DNA of 64,000 nt from NCBI GenBank assembly GCA_019752535.1, contig JAIEMA010000013.1:1-64000 (forward strand). Reading direction: 5' to 3'. The notes beneath the pieces are model-generated. The model had not been told where the DNA came from and searched no databases. It saw only the letters and a program-made list of their open reading frames with translations. This DNA is from Bacteriovoracaceae bacterium. GTDB lineage: Bacteria; Bdellovibrionota; Bacteriovoracia; Bacteriovoracales; Bacteriovoracaceae. Shown here piece after piece: positions 28,706-37,494 of this stretch. A program made the translations under genes and the position numbers. Within the stretch, counting starts at the first letter, position 1. Every line of letters starts with the position of its first letter.

Positions 28706-29453
28706 TTAAAACCACCAAGGATTTAATGATTAACGAGGTCATCAGACAGAACTGTGCAACCCACCAAAATCTTCTTCTTATCCAGGCACGTCCCGTAAAA
28801 ACACGAACGACTCCCCTGAGTGACAAAACGAAAACAAGCAAAATAATAAAATTCTGAAGAGATTCAATTTGATAGTTAAGCAGAAAGAGCAAAGCAACAA
28901 TTGACCAAGAGCAAGAAACAACATCATCAATTGCTGATAGGAGCGATGGCTTAGATTCGCCTGCAAACATTATGTAAAAAAGGATGAGTGAACAGAGCCC
29001 GTAAGGCTTTCCGCCGCCGAGCTGAAGTTCTGCCACTCCAAGAACGACAAGATGGATTAACCAGAAATGTTCACTATCTAACTTTAAAGAAACATTTTCC
29101 CATTTAAGTGGAATATAGAACTGAGCCGCTTTCCTAAGAACCTCAATCACTAAAAGCAAAACCCACATGAGTAGAACAAAATGAAGAGATATCTTTTCTT
29201 GATTTAAAATGGCCCAAGCGACCACTCCGTACTTAATGAGCACGGATGCCAGTCTTGATACTCTCGTTATAAATGACTCGGGTTCAATTCCCAATCTCGT
29301 TTGGATTTGATCTGCAAACCACATAATCCATTTTTGTGAAGACAGCCCACCACGGCCGATTGACCACGGCATCGTGCGAATAAAGAACACAAAAAATGAA
29401 ATTGAGGCAATAAAGAAAAAATAAAATGATGAAAATTGAATTGTATTATTCAT
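28680..29453 (-). CDS. Multi-TM membrane protein, possible diverged NuoH-like paralog (H')
   Basis: FADQIQTRLGIEP resembles NuoH SADIQMRLGPNR; FYIMFAGESKPSLLSAIDDVVSC resembles IYFVGAMAETNRAPFDLPEAESELVSG. Start taken as MNNTIQF. Confidence 0.4.
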   Translation of the reverse strand: MNNTIQFSSFYFFFIASISFFVFFIRTMPWSIGRGGLSSQKWIMWFADQIQTRLGIEPESFITRVSRLASVLIKYGVVAWAILNQEKISLHFVLLMWVLLLVIEVLRKAAQFYIPLKWENVSLKLDSEHFWLIHLVVLGVAELQLGGGKPYGLCSLILFYIMFAGESKPSLLSAIDDVVSCSWSIVALLFLLNYQIESLQNFIILLVFVLSLRGVVRVFTGRAWIRRRFWWVAQFCLMTSLIIKSLVVLNAFAFINS

Positions 29454-29742
29454 CGCCAAGCTTCTTAAATCGCACAAGTAGCGAAACAATAATTATAAAC
29501 AAAATTCCAAGGGCAATTGGTTGTCCCCAAGCGCCTGCAAGGCGCCCACCGACGGGTACCAACAAAAGAACAAAATAGATAATGAAGTGAAGAGTTAACT
29601 GATTGAGGGCTTCAGTGGTCGTAATTGGGCCTTGATGATCTGTGCTCAGTCTAGACTTAGATTTTATGCGTATAAAAGCTGTTGGAAGCAGGAAAACCAA
29701 CATGGGGAGAATGAGAACGATAATATCGGCTCCCATTCCCAT
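29446..29742 (-). CDS. Three-TM small membrane protein, possible diverged NuoA-like paralog (A')
   Basis: 98 aa; HFIIYFVLLLVPVG resembles NuoA LIFIIFDVESVLMFPV; C-terminal LLVRFKKLGDE resembles IVYCWKKGDLDW. Confidence 0.4.
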   Translation of the reverse strand: MGMGADIIVLILPMLVFLLPTAFIRIKSKSRLSTDHQGPITTTEALNQLTLHFIIYFVLLLVPVGGRLAGAWGQPIALGILFIIIVSLLVRFKKLGDE

Positions 29743-29747
29743 CCCTT

Positions 29748-31214
29748 TTATTGGATAAATAATTTTGCGCCACCAGAAAGACTCATTAGTCCTTCCCAGA
29801 AGATTCCCATAAATAGAACAGGAAGAGTGAGTGCGACCACTAAAACTCTTGTTCCATCAGTAAAGCCGGGAACCATTTCGGTTGACTCTGGTTTTGAGAA
29901 GACCATCTCTTTGATGAGCTTCATATAATAATAGAGGCCAATAACGGAGTTAATGGCAGCAATGAATGCCAATCCGTAATATTTTTTCTCAATAACTACA
30001 GAAAGAATGTTGAACTTGGCCACAAAACCACTAAATGGTGGCATTCCCGCAAGGGAGAACAGGACCACAGTCATCATAATCGCCATTGAAGGATGTCTAT
30101 GAATCAAACCTCTAAAGATTGCCTGGCTATCTGTCCCGTATGTGTCATTGAGAACTGATGTAATCCAGAAAGCAACAAGAGTCATAAATAGATAAGCCAT
30201 TCCGTAATAGAGAATCGCTCTTGTTCCGACTTCATCGAGAACAACAATACCAAGTATCATCATCCCGACGTGGCCAATTGAAGAGAAGGCTAAAAGTCTT
30301 TTAACTGAATCTTGTCCAATCGCAGTGACGTTACCAACTGTCATTGTTAATGCGGCAACGATATGGAGTAATCCAATCCATACAGTTGAAAGTGGTGAGC
30401 TGACTGAGAAGAAGAGATTTGAAAATCTAATCAATACAGCGATACCTGCCATTTTTGGAACAATGGCAAAGAATGCAGTAACTGGAATAGGTGCGCCTTG
30501 ATAAACGTCTGGACTCCACATGTGAAAGGGGAAGGCGCTGATCTTGTATCCTAGGCCTGCGAAGAATAATAGAAAGGCAGCCATCAAGAAAACTAAGTCA
30601 GTACCTTGGACAGAAGCAATTTTTGGAGCAAGCTCAGTAAATTGAATTGAACCTAAGAGGCCATAAATGTGGCTCATTCCAAAAAGCATGATCCCTGCTG
30701 TAAGACCACCGTAGAGCGCATACTTCATTCCGGCTTCAGTAGAGGTTGAATCCTCTCTCTTGAGAGATGTCATCACATAACTCAGGATAGAGAGAATTTC
30801 GATACCAAGATAGACCGTTAACATATTATTGGCCGAAGCAAGAAGCATTCCACCGATAAGAGTTCCGATCGCTAAAACGACAAATTCAGACTTGAGATCT
30901 GAGTAAATATCGTTTGAAGATTTCGAAAGCCAAAGACTTCCAAGTGTTCCAAAGACCAAGATGAGTTTTATAAGTGTGCTGAACTGATCAATCACAACTG
31001 CATTATAGAAACCAAGAGTTGGTTTGATGTGGAGATTCATCATTAGTGCACAGGCCGTAGCAAGAAGACCCGCTGTCGCCAAAATATAAATTTTTGAGCG
31101 ATCAGTGCCTTCATCCTTATGCATGGCTTCGGCAACCAACAAAAGACACATCAAGCCCACGCAAATGAGCTCGGGCAAGTACATTTGGACAGAAATTTTT
31201 AAAATATCGAGCAC
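29748..31214 (-). CDS. nuoN: NADH-quinone oxidoreductase subunit N
   Basis: GIEILSILSYVMTSL, AFPFHMWSPDVYQGAPIPVTAFFAIVPK, LLAFSSIGHVGMM. Confidence 0.95.
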   Translation of the reverse strand: MLDILKISVQMYLPELICVGLMCLLLVAEAMHKDEGTDRSKIYILATAGLLATACALMMNLHIKPTLGFYNAVVIDQFSTLIKLILVFGTLGSLWLSKSSNDIYSDLKSEFVVLAIGTLIGGMLLASANNMLTVYLGIEILSILSYVMTSLKREDSTSTEAGMKYALYGGLTAGIMLFGMSHIYGLLGSIQFTELAPKIASVQGTDLVFLMAAFLLFFAGLGYKISAFPFHMWSPDVYQGAPIPVTAFFAIVPKMAGIAVLIRFSNLFFSVSSPLSTVWIGLLHIVAALTMTVGNVTAIGQDSVKRLLAFSSIGHVGMMILGIVVLDEVGTRAILYYGMAYLFMTLVAFWITSVLNDTYGTDSQAIFRGLIHRHPSMAIMMTVVLFSLAGMPPFSGFVAKFNILSVVIEKKYYGLAFIAAINSVIGLYYYMKLIKEMVFSKPESTEMVPGFTDGTRVLVVALTLPVLFMGIFWEGLMSLSGGAKLFIQ

Positions 31215-31224
31215 AAAAAACCTC

Positions 31225-32748
31225 TCAGTATTTAGCTAACAAATCTACCAATTGCCCAACAGAAGCTTTCATGATGTTCAAAATTGGGGCAGGGAAAATT
31301 CCGAAAACAATCACTGCCGCACAAAGTGGCAACATGTAAGCGACTTCTCTAAGATTCATGTCATCATATTCTTTAACTGACTCAGCGACTTCACCGAAGA
31401 ACATACGCTTGAATGCCCAAAGAAGGTAGGCCGCTCCAAGAAGAAGTCCGATGAGTGCAAGAACAGTCATTGTTGTGAACTTAGCGTAGATACCTAGGAA
31501 GATAAGGGCTTCAGAGATAAACCCTGAGAGACCCGGAAGTCCCATTGAAGCAAACATACCAATAATAAAAATGATCGAATATTTTGGCATTTGAGTATAG
31601 AGACCTCCAAAACCTTTAGATCCATCTGGGCGAACGATCCAACGGTGATGTGAACGCTCATAAAGCACACCGATTAACAAGAACATCATGGCCGTTGAGG
31701 TACCATGATTAAACATTTGAAGAACTGCTCCATTCATTCCTGTCGTCGTCATGGCAGAGAGTCCCATCATCACAAAGCCCATGTGGGAAACTGAAGAATA
31801 CGCGATGAGTTTTTTGATATCATCTTGAGCCATTGCACAGAGCGCTCCGTAGATAACAGATATCAAACCGAGGGTTCCAATAATTCCAGAATATTCAACC
31901 GAAGCGGCTGGAAAAATGGGGAATGAGAATCGCAAGAAGCCATAAGTTCCCATTTTCAAGAGAACGCCGGCGAGGATAACAGACACCGCTGTAGGAGCTT
32001 GCACGTGGGCGTGTGGCAGCCAAGTGTGGAACGGGAAAACTGGAACTTTAATAGCAAAACCAAGGAACATGGCCCAGAAGAAAAGTTTCTCGAATGAGAA
32101 ATCATGGCCAAAAATGTTTACTTGAAGATCAGAGAATTTACCACCGTGCATCGCTAGAATATTGAAAGAATCAACACCTTTTCCAGTTGCATAGTAGAGA
32201 GCGATAATACCAACCAACATGACTATTGAGCCGAAGAATGTATAAAGGAAGAACTTAACTGCTGCATACTCACGGTTCTCGCCGCCCCAAACGCCAATGA
32301 GGAAGAACATTGGAATAAGCATGACTTCCCAGTAAACGTAAAAGAGGAAGAAATCGAGAGAGAAGAAAACGCCAAAGACAGTTGATTGCAACATAAGGAT
32401 AAGGGCAAAGTAGCCTTTAATGTTTTTTTCAACAGTCCATGAGGCCGGAACGCAGAGGAAGAAGAGAAGCCCGTTAAGGATCGTCATCGGTAGAGAGATA
32501 CCATCAATACCTAGACTATAAAAGATATGGAATTGCTCAATCCAAGGCATCTTCACCAAGAAGTCTGGTTGCATCCCTGGAATACTTTGATCAAACTTCG
32601 CATACAACACGAGAGTCAGAATAAAAGTAAAGGCCGTCGAAACTAGTGCAGTCCAACGAATGGCATTGTCGTTTCCTTTCGGGATAACCAACAAGGCAAT
32701 TAATCCAACTATCGGTGACCAAAGAATCCAATTTAATAGACCGTTCAC
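31225..32748 (-). CDS. nuoM: NADH-quinone oxidoreductase subunit M
   Basis: YSLGIDGISLPMTILNG, VYWEVMLIPMFFLIGVWGG, FPFHTWLPHAHVQAPTAVSVILAGVLLKMGTYG, AYSSVSHMGFV. Confidence 0.96.
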   Translation of the reverse strand: MNGLLNWILWSPIVGLIALLVIPKGNDNAIRWTALVSTAFTFILTLVLYAKFDQSIPGMQPDFLVKMPWIEQFHIFYSLGIDGISLPMTILNGLLFFLCVPASWTVEKNIKGYFALILMLQSTVFGVFFSLDFFLFYVYWEVMLIPMFFLIGVWGGENREYAAVKFFLYTFFGSIVMLVGIIALYYATGKGVDSFNILAMHGGKFSDLQVNIFGHDFSFEKLFFWAMFLGFAIKVPVFPFHTWLPHAHVQAPTAVSVILAGVLLKMGTYGFLRFSFPIFPAASVEYSGIIGTLGLISVIYGALCAMAQDDIKKLIAYSSVSHMGFVMMGLSAMTTTGMNGAVLQMFNHGTSTAMMFLLIGVLYERSHHRWIVRPDGSKGFGGLYTQMPKYSIIFIIGMFASMGLPGLSGFISEALIFLGIYAKFTTMTVLALIGLLLGAAYLLWAFKRMFFGEVAESVKEYDDMNLREVAYMLPLCAAVIVFGIFPAPILNIMKASVGQLVDLLAKY

Positions 32749-32779
32749 GTTATTCTCCTCGCTAAAACCACAGCGTTAT

Positions 32780-34939
32780 TTATAAATTTACCGACCAAAC
32801 GTAACTTGCCAGCGTGATAACCAAAACAATGAAATAGAATTGGATTTTACCAGACTGAACAATTCGTAATACTAAGTTAAACAAATTAACGGCAACGCCC
32901 GTTCCATCAACACCAACTGCATCGACGATAACGTCATCAAACCATCTCGAAGCTTTAAAGGCGACTCTATTCACTTTCGCCCAGCCATCAATGGCGAAGC
33001 GATCATAGATTCCCATATCAAAACTAGAAAGCGCCCGATTGAATGGAATCATTGCCTTCTGAATTAAGACACCTACGTAGAGATCATCAAAGTAGTAACG
33101 ATTCTGAAGAGCCTTCGTCCAACCCTTGAAGGTATCGGCCATCGGCTTCACAGAGCCCTTGATGTACATGAGGAACGCCAAAAATATTCCGGAAAAAGCG
33201 ATGATAATTGAACCAATCGCACCGTATGTGTGAGCTGAGTGGAGTCCATGCTCATTGTTCGCAGATGGACCCGAGTAACCAGACTGATGATGATAAACTG
33301 CTTTTGGCAACTCAGTCTTGATTCTCGTATCTACGGAAGAGAACTCTTGATTCGAGCGACCTACAAATTTTTCAACCTTCGGTGCTTCAATAAGAATTTT
33401 AAACCACTCTGTCTTCGCTCCAAAAACCTTCCCGAAAGATTGACCAGTGAGGGTACCGCAGTACCAGAAGCCTAGGGTGAAGACCGTAAGAATAAGAAGA
33501 GGAACGTTGCTGTTAAAGCCAATGTGCTCATGGTGACAGTGATCATATAAATGATGGTCGCGTGGTTTTCCGAAGAAAATTAGGAACATCATTCTGAACA
33601 TATAGAACGCCGTGAGGAAAGCACCGGCAAAGCCAAGAATTGGTACAATCATCCAGACTTTGTTTTGTCCCGCAAACACACCCCAGAAAAGAGCGTCGCC
33701 TAAAATTCTGTCTTTCGAAACAAATCCTGCAAAGAATGGAACGCCAGCAATGGCTAAAGTACAACACATCATTGCGAGGAAGGTGAAAGGAAGTTTTTTT
33801 CTTAATCCACCAAGGCGTGGCATTTCTTGCTCATGAACGGAGTGGATGACAGATCCTGCCGAAAGGAAGAGGCATGCTTTAAATACAGCGTGAGTGATCA
33901 AATGCATGAATGCCGCATTGTAAGAGCCAACACCAACTCCTATAACCATGTACCCGAGCTGTGAAATCGTCGAGAAAGCAAGAACGGCTTTAAGATCGGT
34001 TTGAACAAGCGCAATAGTGGCCGCTCCAAATGCGGTGATCGCTCCTATGAGTGCAATGAAGTGAGTTAAGTCGCCCGCAACCATAAGTGGATAAGTACGA
34101 AGTGATAAATAAACACCAGCGGCAACCATTGTGGCAGCGTGGATGAGAGCTGAACATGGAGTAGGCCCCATCATGGCATCAGGTAGCCAGACTTGCAGTG
34201 GAAACTGAGCAGATTTACCAATTGTGCCCATAAAGACACAGAAGCCCGCAAATGTAGCAAGACCAATTCCCAAAACTTGCTGGTTCGCAAATTTGCCATC
34301 AGCAATCGCTGCATAAATGTCTACAAAACTTACTGAGCCCACAACTTGCCAAATTGCGACGATACCAAGGAGGAAGAAAACATCTCCCGCTCGTGTCGTC
34401 ATGAAAGCTTTAAGGGAGGCATTTCCAGCTTTTTCTTTTTCGTAATAAAAACCGATAAGAGAGTATGAGCAAAAGCCCATAAGCTCCCAAAAAATAAATA
34501 CTGAAAGTAAGTTATCCGATAAAACGAGACCAATCATTGCACTCGTAAAGAGAGAGACGTAGACAAAAAATCTTCCGTATCGTGGGTCATCGTGCATGTA
34601 CCAAGTAGAAAAAAGATGAATGAGAGTAGCGACACCTGTAACCATGAGCAACATAACAGCCGTCATGTTGTCTATATATATGCCCATGTTAACTTTGAAG
34701 ACTTGTGTGCCCGCTGAGAGATCAAACCAGTTAAAAACTTTGTGAATATAGTAATCAGTGGCAAATGTGCCAGTGAAATCAAAGAAGATTCTCAAGGCAA
34801 AAAGGAATGAGATAAAAATGGCAATGACGGAGAGCCAGTCCCCGTGGCGTGGAAGTTTTCTTCCAATAAATGCATTTATAACAAATGCAAAAAATGGAAA
34901 GAGAAAAATCGGCGCAATCGATCCAATTGTGTATTCCAT
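32780..34939 (-). CDS. nuoL: NADH-quinone oxidoreductase subunit L
   Basis: FWELMGFCSYSLIGFYYEK, SAQFPLQVWLPDAMMGPTPCSALIHAATMVAAGVYL, FSTISQLGYM. Confidence 0.96.
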   Translation of the reverse strand: MEYTIGSIAPIFLFPFFAFVINAFIGRKLPRHGDWLSVIAIFISFLFALRIFFDFTGTFATDYYIHKVFNWFDLSAGTQVFKVNMGIYIDNMTAVMLLMVTGVATLIHLFSTWYMHDDPRYGRFFVYVSLFTSAMIGLVLSDNLLSVFIFWELMGFCSYSLIGFYYEKEKAGNASLKAFMTTRAGDVFFLLGIVAIWQVVGSVSFVDIYAAIADGKFANQQVLGIGLATFAGFCVFMGTIGKSAQFPLQVWLPDAMMGPTPCSALIHAATMVAAGVYLSLRTYPLMVAGDLTHFIALIGAITAFGAATIALVQTDLKAVLAFSTISQLGYMVIGVGVGSYNAAFMHLITHAVFKACLFLSAGSVIHSVHEQEMPRLGGLRKKLPFTFLAMMCCTLAIAGVPFFAGFVSKDRILGDALFWGVFAGQNKVWMIVPILGFAGAFLTAFYMFRMMFLIFFGKPRDHHLYDHCHHEHIGFNSNVPLLILTVFTLGFWYCGTLTGQSFGKVFGAKTEWFKILIEAPKVEKFVGRSNQEFSSVDTRIKTELPKAVYHHQSGYSGPSANNEHGLHSAHTYGAIGSIIIAFSGIFLAFLMYIKGSVKPMADTFKGWTKALQNRYYFDDLYVGVLIQKAMIPFNRALSSFDMGIYDRFAIDGWAKVNRVAFKASRWFDDVIVDAVGVDGTGVAVNLFNLVLRIVQSGKIQFYFIVLVITLASYVWSVNL

Positions 34940-34940
34940 A

Positions 34941-35246
34941 TTAATTCCTCAACTGTGTAGCTTCATCAATGTGAATCGTTTCTTTCAATTGGAAGAAACG
35001 AATGACAATTGCGAGCCCAACAGCAGCTTCTGCAGCCGCAACAACTATTATAAATAATGCGAAAATGTGCCCGTCGAGGTTGTTGGTCACAAACTTTGAG
35101 TAGGCAACAAAGTTAAGTGCCGCTGCATTAAGAATCAACTCAATACCCAAGAGAATGGCCACAATGTTTTTTCTTGCAATCATGACCATAAGGCCAATGA
35201 CAAAAAGAATGATCGAAATAATTAAATAAGACGCCAGACTAATCAT
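34941..35246 (-). CDS. nuoK: NADH-quinone oxidoreductase subunit K
   Basis: ARKNIVAILLGIELILNAAALNFVA...FIIVVAAAEAAVGLAIVI. Start taken as MISLASYL. Confidence 0.95.
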   Translation of the reverse strand: MISLASYLIISIILFVIGLMVMIARKNIVAILLGIELILNAAALNFVAYSKFVTNNLDGHIFALFIIVVAAAEAAVGLAIVIRFFQLKETIHIDEATQLRN

Positions 35247-35256
35247 GACGGTCTCC

Positions 35257-35787
35257 CTATTGCTTTCTTGGGCGAGCAATAATTGCTGCACCAACAAGAG
35301 CGCCTAATAATAATACTGATGAAATTTCGAAAGCCAGGATGTGATCCTTAACAAGCAACATCCCGAGCTCGTTAACAGTACTCACAAATGATCCATTGTT
35401 CTTAAGTTTTGAAAATTCGCCCAATCTCTTAATCAATTGGATATTTGTCAGAATAAATACAACTCCAACAAACGAAGCCATCACATAAGTGAATGCGTTG
35501 CCCATTGTTGGGGCCAATCCTAAAAGATTTTGAGCTTTAGACACAAAGTCTTTTCCACCAGTTAACATAACGGCAAAAAGCATCAAGATTACAACTCCAC
35601 CCACATAAACCATCACCTGGGTGACGGCCACAAAATCAGCACCAAGAGTTGCGTAGAGACCTGCAATCCCGATGAGTGAAGTAAGAAGAAACACACATGA
35701 ATGCATGATGTTTTTTGTCGTTAAAACTAAAACAGCGCCCAAAATAGTAAGTATCGCAGAGGCAATAAATAATAGGTTTAAAAACAT
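35257..35787 (-). CDS. nuoJ: NADH-quinone oxidoreductase subunit J
   Basis: NIMHSCVFLLTSLIGIAGLYATLGADFVAVTQVMVYVGGVVILMLFAVML. Confidence 0.94.
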   Translation of the reverse strand: MFLNLLFIASAILTILGAVLVLTTKNIMHSCVFLLTSLIGIAGLYATLGADFVAVTQVMVYVGGVVILMLFAVMLTGGKDFVSKAQNLLGLAPTMGNAFTYVMASFVGVVFILTNIQLIKRLGEFSKLKNNGSFVSTVNELGMLLVKDHILAFEISSVLLLGALVGAAIIARPRKQ

Positions 35788-35793
35788 AATTCC

Positions 35794-36906
35794 TCAGTGT
35801 CCTAAAATTTGAACGATTGATTGGCCCCTGAATGCAACCATCCATATCGCCGACCCAATCAAATTAAAAATTGCAATTGGTGTTAAGTATTTCCAGCAAA
35901 TTGACATTAGATGATCCACGCGCAGACGTGGGAACGTCCAACGCACCCAAATAATGACGTAATAAAGAGCAAGCGCCTTACCAACCAAAATTGTTACTTG
36001 GATAAATTGAATAGGAAGAATATCAATTGAAACATGGACAGGCAGATTGTAGCCGCCCAAAAATAAAGCAGCAGCCACACCACTGACAACAAAGACCTCA
36101 ATGTATTCCGCTAGGGCAAAAAATCCAAAGCGCATACCTGTATATTCAGTGTGGTATCCAGACACGAGCTCTGATTCAGCTTCAGGCAAGTCGAATGGAG
36201 CTCTATTTGTTTCGGCCATTGCTCCTACGAAATAGATAAAAAATGCGAGGAAGCTGAATGGATTATGAAAAATGAACCAGTTTGTAATGAAGCCTTCTTG
36301 CTGACTTACTATATTTCCAAACGACATGCTCCCGGCAGTAAGCGTGATCGCTAACACAGAAAGAGTCACTGGAATTTCATAGGAAATAATTTGCGAAGCC
36401 CCGCGCATCCCACCCAACATAGACCACTTTGAGTTTGAGGCATAACCACCCAAAAACACACCAAGTCCAACAAGCGAAGAAATTGCAATTAGATAAAATA
36501 CACCAACGTTAAGATCAACAAGCGTAAATCCGCTTGAAATCGGAAGGACGGCCAGTGTGGCAAAGACCCCAACAAGGCACAACATAGGAGCTAAATAGAA
36601 AAGAAATTTGTCAGCCGAATTGGGCATAACATCTTCTTTAGTTATCATTTTCACGCCATCGGCTAAAAACTGAAGCAAGCCATAGGGTCCAACACGGTTA
36701 GGCCCCAAGCGCATTTGAATATCGGCCGAAATTTTTCTTTCAGCATAAGTACCAAGGCCACCAATGGTTGCAGCGACAGCAACAAAGACACCAGCTGCGA
36801 TGGCAAATATTAAAGTGGTGAGAAGAAGTGAATTCTCACCAAAAATCTTGATTAAAAAATCAAAAAACTCATACTGAGCTAGATAACTTACAATTGTTTG
36901 ATTCAT
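35794..36906 (-). CDS. nuoH: NADH-quinone oxidoreductase subunit H
   Basis: AERKISADIQMRLGPNRVGPYGLLQFLADGVKM, AETNRAPFDLPEAESELVSGYHTEY, WVRWTFPRLRVDHLM. Confidence 0.97.
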   Translation of the reverse strand: MNQTIVSYLAQYEFFDFLIKIFGENSLLLTTLIFAIAAGVFVAVAATIGGLGTYAERKISADIQMRLGPNRVGPYGLLQFLADGVKMITKEDVMPNSADKFLFYLAPMLCLVGVFATLAVLPISSGFTLVDLNVGVFYLIAISSLVGLGVFLGGYASNSKWSMLGGMRGASQIISYEIPVTLSVLAITLTAGSMSFGNIVSQQEGFITNWFIFHNPFSFLAFFIYFVGAMAETNRAPFDLPEAESELVSGYHTEYTGMRFGFFALAEYIEVFVVSGVAAALFLGGYNLPVHVSIDILPIQFIQVTILVGKALALYYVIIWVRWTFPRLRVDHLMSICWKYLTPIAIFNLIGSAIWMVAFRGQSIVQILGH

Positions 36907-37346
36907 GCAGACACCTTCTTAGCCTTGCTTGCCACTTGCTTTTGTGATGACACTTGATAACTGCGTACCCAATCAAGATCACCTTTCTTCCAACAGTAAA
37001 CAATTCCTGTAATTAAAATCACGATGAAGACTAAAAACTCGACGAGGATAAAGATTCCATTTCCTTCTTTCACCAATTGATTGAAAACAGTGGCTACGGG
37101 AAACATCAAAACCGATTCAACATCAAAAATAATAAATATTAAGCCAACAACGTAGAAGCGAACGTTAAATGCGGACCAGGCCGTCCCTACAGGAACCTCA
37201 CCACACTCATAGGGTGTATTTTTTTGAAGCGTTGGCTTCTTGGGGCTTAACAAGACAGAAGCAAAGTGTCCGCCTACAAACAAAACAACTGCAGCTATCA
37301 TCATGATAACAACGGGCATCAATCCATCGATTTGTGTGGATGTCAT
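36903..37346 (-). CDS. nuoA: NADH-quinone oxidoreductase subunit A
   Basis: TPYECGEVPVG...FNVRFYVVGLIFIIFDVESVLMFPVA. Start taken as MTSTQID with GGAG upstream. Confidence 0.95.
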   Translation of the reverse strand: MTSTQIDGLMPVVIMMIAAVVLFVGGHFASVLLSPKKPTLQKNTPYECGEVPVGTAWSAFNVRFYVVGLIFIIFDVESVLMFPVATVFNQLVKEGNGIFILVEFLVFIVILITGIVYCWKKGDLDWVRSYQVSSQKQVASKAKKVSA

Positions 37347-37494
37347 GGGGATCTCCAGGGAGAAAAACTTTAATGAAAAAACCTCTTTACGATACAAAAG
37401 ATGTTGAAAAGAGCAAAGATGTTATTTTGGATTGCTTAAGGTAGATTGCTTAAAAAATTTGCAACAAATTAAACACTGCTTTCCAGATGACACC

